A stretch of 64,000 nt of DNA from assembly GCF_937616625.2 (NCBI RefSeq), contig NC_065577.1:3575001-3639000 (forward strand), given 5' to 3'. The position numbers and the translations under genes were made by a program. The notes below the pieces were generated by a model, which saw only the letters and a program-made list of their open reading frames with translations, searched no databases and was not told the DNA's origin. Positions 57,876-64,000 of the stretch are shown piece after piece. The first letter of the stretch is position 1, and each line of letters opens with the position of its first letter. The DNA comes from Mercurialis annua. Its lineage: Eukaryota; Streptophyta; Magnoliopsida; Malpighiales; Euphorbiaceae.

Positions 57876-58014
57876 AAAAAAGATGCTCAAGTATTTTTGG
57901 AATTATTTTTGATAATCAAGTGCTGAGTCTAATTTCCTCTAATTTTATTGCCCCCGCTTGGGTTAGAAGCTCTAGCTACTGAGCTCGGCAGTTTCATCGG
58001 CTGTTTCCCGTAAT

Positions 58015-58055
58015 TATAAAGTAGTAAATTTTGTTACTTATAACCGATGTGGGAC
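58015..58055 (-). promoter_or_regulatory. USE and TATA box of the 7SL-like copy C
   Basis: GTCCCACATCG at 58055-58045 and TTTATA at 58020-58015, 24 nt apart. Two further 'cgatgtgggac' boxes at about 58098 and 58152 come from local duplication of the promoter. Confidence 0.6.
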
Positions 58056-58551
58056 TTTGTTAACTATCATAATTAATAACAATGCTCCATATTAACCGAT
58101 GTGGGACTTTGTTAACTATCATAATTACTTATAAATTTTGTTACTTATAACCGATGTGGGACTGATGCCACATGCGCCGTGAGTTCTCATCACCATAGCC
58201 TCGACAATCAAGTCTCTCTCCGTCCCCTTCTTTTCTCTTTCTACCGCCACCGTTGCACGGCGGCGGAACAACAATTCGGATCTCTATAGCGATTTGAAAC
58301 CTTTGATTTGATTATTGAAATATATAACCTGTAACCAATGGCTACTGTAATTTAATTGAAGGGTGGTGTAATTCACATTCAGCTTAGTGGCGATGATGGG
58401 CTGTTGTGGAGATGGCTGGCGGCGGTAGTAATGGTTTTGTTGTGGTGAATTTGTTAACAATGTAGGGGTTCTGAGGAAAGAATGCGCATGATTATAGAAT
58501 TATTTATTTTTATTAATAAAATATTTTAATTAATTGAATATAATTATTTAA

Positions 58552-58869
58552 GGGTTAATTACATATAAAATCACTATCTTTACACGAATTCTCAAAAATA
58601 ACACGACCTTTAAAACGTATCAATTCAGGACATCACCTTTCATTTCTTTTCAAAAACAGCATGGGCACCTTTTTTGATAAAATTTTGCTGACTTGGACAC
58701 TCAATGTAAGTGCCATGTGTCATGCCACATCAGCAAAAACGCCACTAAAAATGTGCCCATGTTGTTTTTGAAAAGAAATGAAAGGTGGTGTCCTGAATTG
58801 TCACGTTTTAAAGGTCGTGTTATTTTTGCAATTTCGTGTAAAGGTGGTGCTTTTATATGTAATTAACCC
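58552..58869. mobile_element. Mutator-type MITE
   Basis: Ends GGGTTAATTACATAT and ATGTAATTAACCC. Long inverted arms ('gaaatgaaaggtg' and its complement). The 9 bp target duplication ATTATTTAA is at 58543-58551 and 58870-58878. Confidence 0.87.
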
Positions 58870-59334
58870 ATTATTTAAAGTTCTGAATCAGATAATATTG
58901 TAACATCAAAAATTTAATTTAACTCAGCTTTATTTTAGAAGTTTAAATGTAGTAAAACAATTAAGAATTTAAAATCAATTTAACCGACTACTGTCTTTAT
59001 ATATGAATCATGGCCACCTCTACTTATATTTGCCACCGTCAAAATGGAAAATAGTGCAGATTATAAGAAACAACATTTGAGAAATAAATTATAAAAAAAT
59101 CTGACAACTTACAAGGAATGACGAATAACAAAAAAACTAAAATTCGGTATAAAGGATACCTCGGTCAAGATAGACGTTGAATTTCAAAAAAAAACTTTGA
59201 AAAATAGTTTTTGCAGGGGAATAAGAAAAATCACCGACTTAGTTTTCTCTAATTGTTTCTACATTTTACTATAAAAGTGTAATTGAGTAACTACTAGAAA
59301 ATTTAGGAGCAAATAGGAAACAACTAGAAAATTA

Positions 59335-60003
59335 GGGGTCGTTTGGTTCGCCATAAAAAGGGGGAATGGGAATGGGTATGGAAATGATTCCCATTGTTTA
59401 TATTTGTTTTGTCAAATTGTACTAGGGTATGGGAATGTGATTACCCCCTCAATGGGAATCACCCATTCCCCCCTTACCCCATGGGAATGAACTTTTGAGA
59501 ATGGGAATCAAAATTTTACAAATATTTTAATAATAAATAATAAATATATAATTATTAAAAAAACTATTTTAAAATATTTATTTAAAAAAATTATACTTAA
59601 AATAATAAAAAAAACGTTTTTAATATTTTTTTTAATAATTATTTTTTTAATAATTTTTTAATAATTTTTGTTTAAAAAATAATAATTTTTTAATTTTTTT
59701 ATAAAAAATAATGTTTTTTAATTCGAAAATATTTTTTTTTCGAAAATATTTTTTTTTTAAATATTTTTTTTAAATTTTTTTAAAATATTTTTTTATTTTT
59801 TTTAAAATATTTTTATTTTTTTATATAAAAAAAATAAAAAAAATATTTTTAATAAATAATAAATATTTTTTTTATTAAACTTTATCCATTCCCATTCCTA
59901 CACTAATTTTGAACCAAACAAAAAATGAAAACAATCATTCCCATTCCCATTCCTTCTCATTCCCATTCCCATTCCCATTCCCAACCTTGAACCAAACGGC
60001 CCC
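59335..60003. mobile_element. Tourist/PIF-Harbinger-type MITE
   Basis: Ends GGGGTCGTTTGGTTC and GAACCAAACGGCCCC with the 3 bp target duplication TTA (59332-59334 and 60004-60006), as PIF/Harbinger elements make. Subterminal 'attcccattccc' repeats and a very AT-rich middle. Confidence 0.82.
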
Positions 60004-60164
60004 TTAGTTAGATGCTAATTAATCGACATATCACCCCATATATATATGGGCGGTACATTTCATCTGATGTATGTATGCATAAAATAACGACCTAATCGCT
60101 TAAAATTTTTTGATCTTTTTTCTCAATTCTATTTTAATATTGTATTAATTGTCAATTTTCTGGA

Positions 60165-60340
60165 TTGAGATTCCCTCAAGTTCAAATGAACTTGGGGAGG
60201 TCATATTAATAATCTACACCATTCATTATAGAATAAACGGTGTAAATTAATTTGATTAAAATTATACTTTTTTTATCTACACCGTTAATATGACCCCCTC
60301 AAGTTCATTGAACTTGAGGGAATTTTAATCCCAATTTTAT
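60165..60340. repeat. Inverted-repeat unit, probable MITE
   Basis: Inverted arms 'ccctcaagttcaaatgaact' and 'caagttcattgaacttgagg', then 'gtcatattaa' and 'ttaatatgac'. No clear target duplication. Confidence 0.6.
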
Positions 60341-62031
60341 ACATTTTTTAATTTTTTTGTTTTCAATTAATCTTAAAATATTAAATAAAAATTCATAAAA
60401 ATCTTTCATAATTAACATATTTTTAAAATAGTATTATTCACAGTTAAATTTTTATTAAGGATGTAATGTTATAATAATAAAAGAATCTTTGTTTAATAAT
60501 ATTTCTCTAATAAAAAATTATTGAATAACACTCTAAATAAATCATTAGAATTAGACTTTCTCTCTGTTTTTCTAAACCAAACCACCGCCCACCAAACTAA
60601 AACCATCGAATTTATATAAAGAAGCAGGCTTTTAGATTGGTTATTAAATTTGAAGAGATGGGGTGTGCTTAATCTAAGGTGGACAATGAAGAATCTGTGT
60701 GGAGTTTTGTTATTTTTAATAAAATTTAAAATTTAATTGCGTTATACTACATTTATTTATAATTTAATTAATTAATTTATATTAGTTTTAATTTAATTTA
60801 ATTTTTTTGTTAGTTTTAAAGATGAAGGAGTTATTTGTACTTTTTTGAATAGAAAATGATTTTCATCTTTAGATTTAGTTATTTGGATGATTTCATTCTT
60901 AAAATAAAAAAAAACTCAAAAATTAAAAAAGTAGGGTGTAATTAAAAATGGAACATCTAAAAATGGATAAAATTATTAAGTTTACAATATTAAGGGGCTA
61001 AAAGATAAGAGTTTTTTTTTAGTGATAATGCCTAAAATAAATGAAAGAAAGTGAAGCATGGGGAGTGTGGGAGTGATAGTGACATGTACAATAAGAGTGT
61101 TAGTGCTGTGCAGTAAGTATGTGAGAGGCTAATAACAAAGAGTGTGTACTAATTATACTTTAGTACAAATAAAATAAGTTGGTTCATTTAAGTCCTCTTA
61201 ACTTCCAACAAACTATTTAAGTGAGCTGTATATATCTGATATGCTTTTTTGAGATACCAAGATTAGTTTGAGGTAACCGGAAACTTTTGTTTTATATAAT
61301 CTAAGGATTTATTTGGTTTAAATAAATTTTAAATTTTATAAAATTCAATTACATTTCTATAAAATATGTGTTTGATTTAAAAATATTTTTACAATTTATA
61401 TTTATATTTAAATTCGAAATACAATATTCAAATTATTTTATTTTGTTTAAAATTAATATCATATTTAAAATTCTGAAAACCAAACAAAAATATTCATTTT
61501 CAAATGATTTTCAAATAAAATTATTTTACAAATGAAATGAAATGAATTCTAAAATAAATTTGATTTAAACAATGCCCTAAATGTCTAAATAACATTAAGA
61601 TTTAGGATTATAAGATGATAAAATAAACAAATCGATATAGGATTAGGATATTTTAACCCTGCTCGTTAGTTCCTTATTATAATTATCATTCACATTCATC
61701 TATTTCTGTTTTTTTGATAAGATTAACAGATCTTGAAGTTGGGTGCTTAATAAACCACCAATTAATTTATTACATTTAAAAATTATTGATATAGTGAGAG
61801 TAATCATGACTGGAACATAAATATGGACTAGCCAAGCACTTTCACATAATCCTATCAATTTGAAATAGAAACAACAGCAATGAAAACAATTATAGGAAAA
61901 TTAATAAGGCGATAAAAGAGAGCAAGGGGAAGCAATAACCACTGCAGTACATGCAGACAAGAAGCATATACTAACATATGATAGATCATGACTGTTTAAC
62001 AATCTAAGTATTCAATTCTCCAATGATCTAC
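60341..62031. other. AT-rich intergenic DNA, no gene seen
   Basis: No coding signal; the later exons expected for a dynamin gene are not present here. Confidence 0.5.
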
Positions 62032-63388
62032 CTGGTTCAACTTCTTAGCTAACTGAGGACACCACAGCGATCAGCTAGCCCATTGTATACCTACACAAAA
62101 ATTTACAAGTTAATCATACTGGACGACAGCGGAAAAACTTCTCTGCTGCAAGTGCATCCTTGATACTCCGATCGAGTATAATATCCTGCAAGGTGGGCAA
62201 AAATTAATAAGTCAAAAACATTTCGTCACAAGCACCAAAAATTTCCAGTGCTGAATGTGGATTGCAAGCAGTTTGGACAGACAATTAGCTTTCCAACAAG
62301 AAAATAACCATGTGCATATGGTCAAATTGTTTCGGAAACAGACATGGTAGATAGTTATGCCAAGTTATGTTACTACTATCAGGATTTTCGACTCTTTTTT
62401 AATACTGAAGCAATTTAATTTAATTTCTCACATTTAAAGGTTACAAGAGAACTTCGGTATTCATATTTATTCCATAGTATATCTTCAATAATCCAATGTG
62501 GAGAACAAGACTACAACATGCATCAATCTCCTGGTACCCTCACTGAACAAATTGTTAAATACTAGTAATTAGCAGCTCATGGTCCAAAACCAAAATTAAC
62601 TAATACAAATACTCGTACAAATCAAGGAACACGGTGTGATAAATAGACTCTTAAGTCCTAAGCACATCAAAATTGTATTTGTCATCTTCCTAGACAAAGA
62701 ATCCATGTAAAGGAAGAATAAGACATGAGACATGTTATGTAGACTTAAAATCACCCAATCAAAGCATGCACCACAGTTCTTTTATATTATTACCTCTTGA
62801 CTCCGGTTAACCATACCAACGTAGCCAAGTCGAAGAGGGATCACTTTTCCAAGCAGTAGATTACGAGCATCAGTACCTCTGTCCATAATATCCACCTGAA
62901 GCCAAGAACGATATGTTTCAGAAATCACAAGAAAGTGCTAATTTGCAACCACTATCCGATTTAGGAAAGAAATAGTCACCTTGTAATTACTCCAATAGTT
63001 CTGTATCTGTAACCTATCAAGTATCAACAGAAGACCAGAATGTGAGAGTTTCTATGAGAGGAAAAAACAAAAAATAAATATCCACATAAAATTGCATAGG
63101 TAAATCCACCATCAGAATCAGCATTTCCTGCAATCTGGAGAGCATCTGAGTTAGCTAAATCTGAATTGGCTGGTGTAACGGCTAGAATTAGGCAGCTTGG
63201 TTTCTTATTATACGACATGATCATGGTTCTAATCCGTGCTTCAATATCAGAGGGTTGATCGCCACAGGAACCTTAGTTATCCCGGGCAAGTCAACAAGTG
63301 CGATATCGAGAACATTTGGTGAAAAATCTTCAAATGTATCTGCTTGTCTGAGACACCTGTCTTCCCCAGCTTCCTTAGCCGTCTCAGC
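62032..63388 (-). pseudogene. Dynamin-related protein (DRP3-like) GTPase-domain pseudogene
   Basis: Five exon-like blocks on the minus strand (63388-63110, 63013-62980, 62895-62794, 62185-62120, 62090-62032) follow the DRP3 order with splice borders kept. Recognisable parts are SPNVLDIALVDLPGITKVPV (G3, DLPG), [54 protein letters not shown] and VYNGLADRCGV. Intact DRP3 proteins constrict mitochondria and peroxisomes. The frame is lost in at least five places: near 63370-63350, at 63322-63326, 63262-63263, 62980 (destroying the TKxD nucleotide motif) and 62057. Neither the P-loop exon nor the middle and GED domains are present in the window. A partial duplicate is the simplest reading. Confidence 0.85.
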
Positions 63389-64000
63389 CTATAGAAGATT
63401 CAAACTATTACTCATTTGAAAGCAGCTATCGTTCATACTTAACTATTAGGCTAATAAAACCAGAACCCCAAGTGAGATTTAAGATAAGCTACCCTTGAAG
63501 TGCAGACAAGACAAATATCTGTAATACTGACATTAAAGCTACATTCAGACAACTTAATTATACTGTTTAGTTCAGTCATTCTAAGCTTCTGTTTAAGAAT
63601 TGATTAGTCTCTCTAAACTATGTCATTTGTGCTTCAGCTTTTGTACAGGCAGAGCTCTTGTTCAGAAGAATTGAGTCGATGCAGGAATTCACATTCAAAT
63701 TAACATACAATTGCAATAAAAGGATGGAGAAGAAAGATTGAAGGTTTCTTGCTAATGTATCAAAGATCAGTATCCCCAGCTGCTTCCCACTGTTTTATCT
63801 TCCTACATATTAGATGCAAAAGTAGTCATCTACAAGCAACTCTCAACGGCTAGAAGTTAAAACAAAAGGCAAATCCAGTAAGGAATATAATGGATACATG
63901 CTAAACAATTAATCCTCGTCAACAAGAAAACAACTTCCTGAAGTACCATAGCAGCTTATGACATCCTTAATTCCTTTTACATCAGTAAGCTATCAAAGTC
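63389..64000. other. Right edge, no confident gene
   Basis: A minus-strand frame ending in GTSGSCFLVDED with a TAA at 63911-63909 might be a terminal exon whose gene lies beyond the window. The evidence is too weak to call it. Confidence 0.3.

Larger units (their letters stand above)
57262..57939. mobile_element. Mutator-type element carrying telomere-like and minisatellite repeats
   Basis: Ends GGGAAAAGTTGAAAAATACT and, read inward from the right, GAGGAAATTAGACTCAGCAC are weakly inverted with shared 'acttgatt'. The 9 bp target duplication TAATTTTAT is at 57253-57261 and 57940-57948. No coding capacity. Confidence 0.68.
57115..57989 (-). ncRNA. 7SL (SRP) RNA-like unit, copy C, split by a MITE
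   Basis: Minus strand from 57989: GCCGAGCTC, then TTCTAACCC, where the UGUAAC motif has lost its G, then GCGGGGGCAATAA. A MITE (57262-57939) interrupts it. The continuation CTTATCGGGTCGGATC and the far GGTCCGATAGA can pair as an extended helix. GTGAACTGGCTTATCAGAG resembles the SRP S domain. A T8 run ends the unit. Without the insertion it is about 188 nt. Non-functional in this state. Confidence 0.5.
55010..58460 (+). repeat. Copy C of the segmental repeat
   Basis: Begins with the 'ttagggttt...gtgatttggcaa' segment homologous to 43470, continues through direct repeats to the 7SL-like unit and ends in a 'cgatgatgggctg' segment homologous to 45505 and 53205. Contains insertions at 55141 (LINE piece) and 57262 (MITE). 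Confidence 0.6.

Noticed and set aside
63909..64000. Terminal exon ending GTSGSCFLVDED as part of the DRP3-like gene
   Set aside because: It lies on the 5' side of the GTPase fragment in gene orientation, so it cannot be its C-terminus, and the similarity is weak.

Overview
This is an AT-rich plant nuclear window, almost certainly from a eudicot. Evidence is the mixture of Ty1/copia and Ty3/gypsy elements with plant-type primer sites, a Mutator-like element, L1-type LINE tails, intron-containing genes with GT..AG borders, a plant UDP-glycosyltransferase and a plant gamma-glutamyl peptidase. I cannot name the species from sequence alone. Few host genes are visible and most of the window is transposable-element (TE) derived.

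Left part (1-12,800): a small two-exon gene of unknown function (42-743, minus); an intronless UGT78-like glycosyltransferase (2472-3857, minus) whose sugar-donor motif carries unusual substitutions; and AT-rich DNA with five non-autonomous terminal-inverted-repeat (TIR) elements flanked by 8-10 bp target duplications (1754, 5191, 6167, 6826, 10375), plus 5'-truncated LINE tails.

Middle part (12,800-38,750): a LINE tail; a CACTA-type miniature element split by a 5.2 kb copia element (14027-19267); a 4 kb Mutator-like element with both TIRs but a transposase broken by five stops (22640-26658); an L1-type LINE tail with poly(A) and a 19 bp target duplication (27220-28876); and a very young 7.9 kb gypsy element of Tat type (30826-38747) that lacks gag and carries a spliced antisense gene with its own TATA box.

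Right part (38,750-64,000): an apparently intact four-exon gamma-glutamyl peptidase gene (39723-43225) followed by three diverged direct copies of its downstream region. Copy B keeps a piece of the peptidase's third exon, and a recent copia element (47116-52369) sits exactly inside the catalytic His-Pro-Glu codons of that piece. Each of the three copies carries, on the minus strand, a unit resembling a shortened plant 7SL (SRP) RNA gene: a USE box, a TATA box exactly 24 nt away (the Pol III spacing), a UGUAAC-containing 5' domain in two of the three, helix-forming ends and a T-run. Copies B and C are further split by Mutator-type elements, one holding about 14 tandem palindromes and one holding telomere-like repeats. 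The right edge holds a fragmentary dynamin-related (DRP3-like) pseudogene (62032-63388, minus).

The strongest candidates for something undescribed are the tandem 7SL-like trio, the palindrome-array element, the gag-less but young gypsy element with its antisense gene, and the altered donor pocket of the glycosyltransferase. Coordinates of TE borders come from reading both ends and matching the target duplications by eye.
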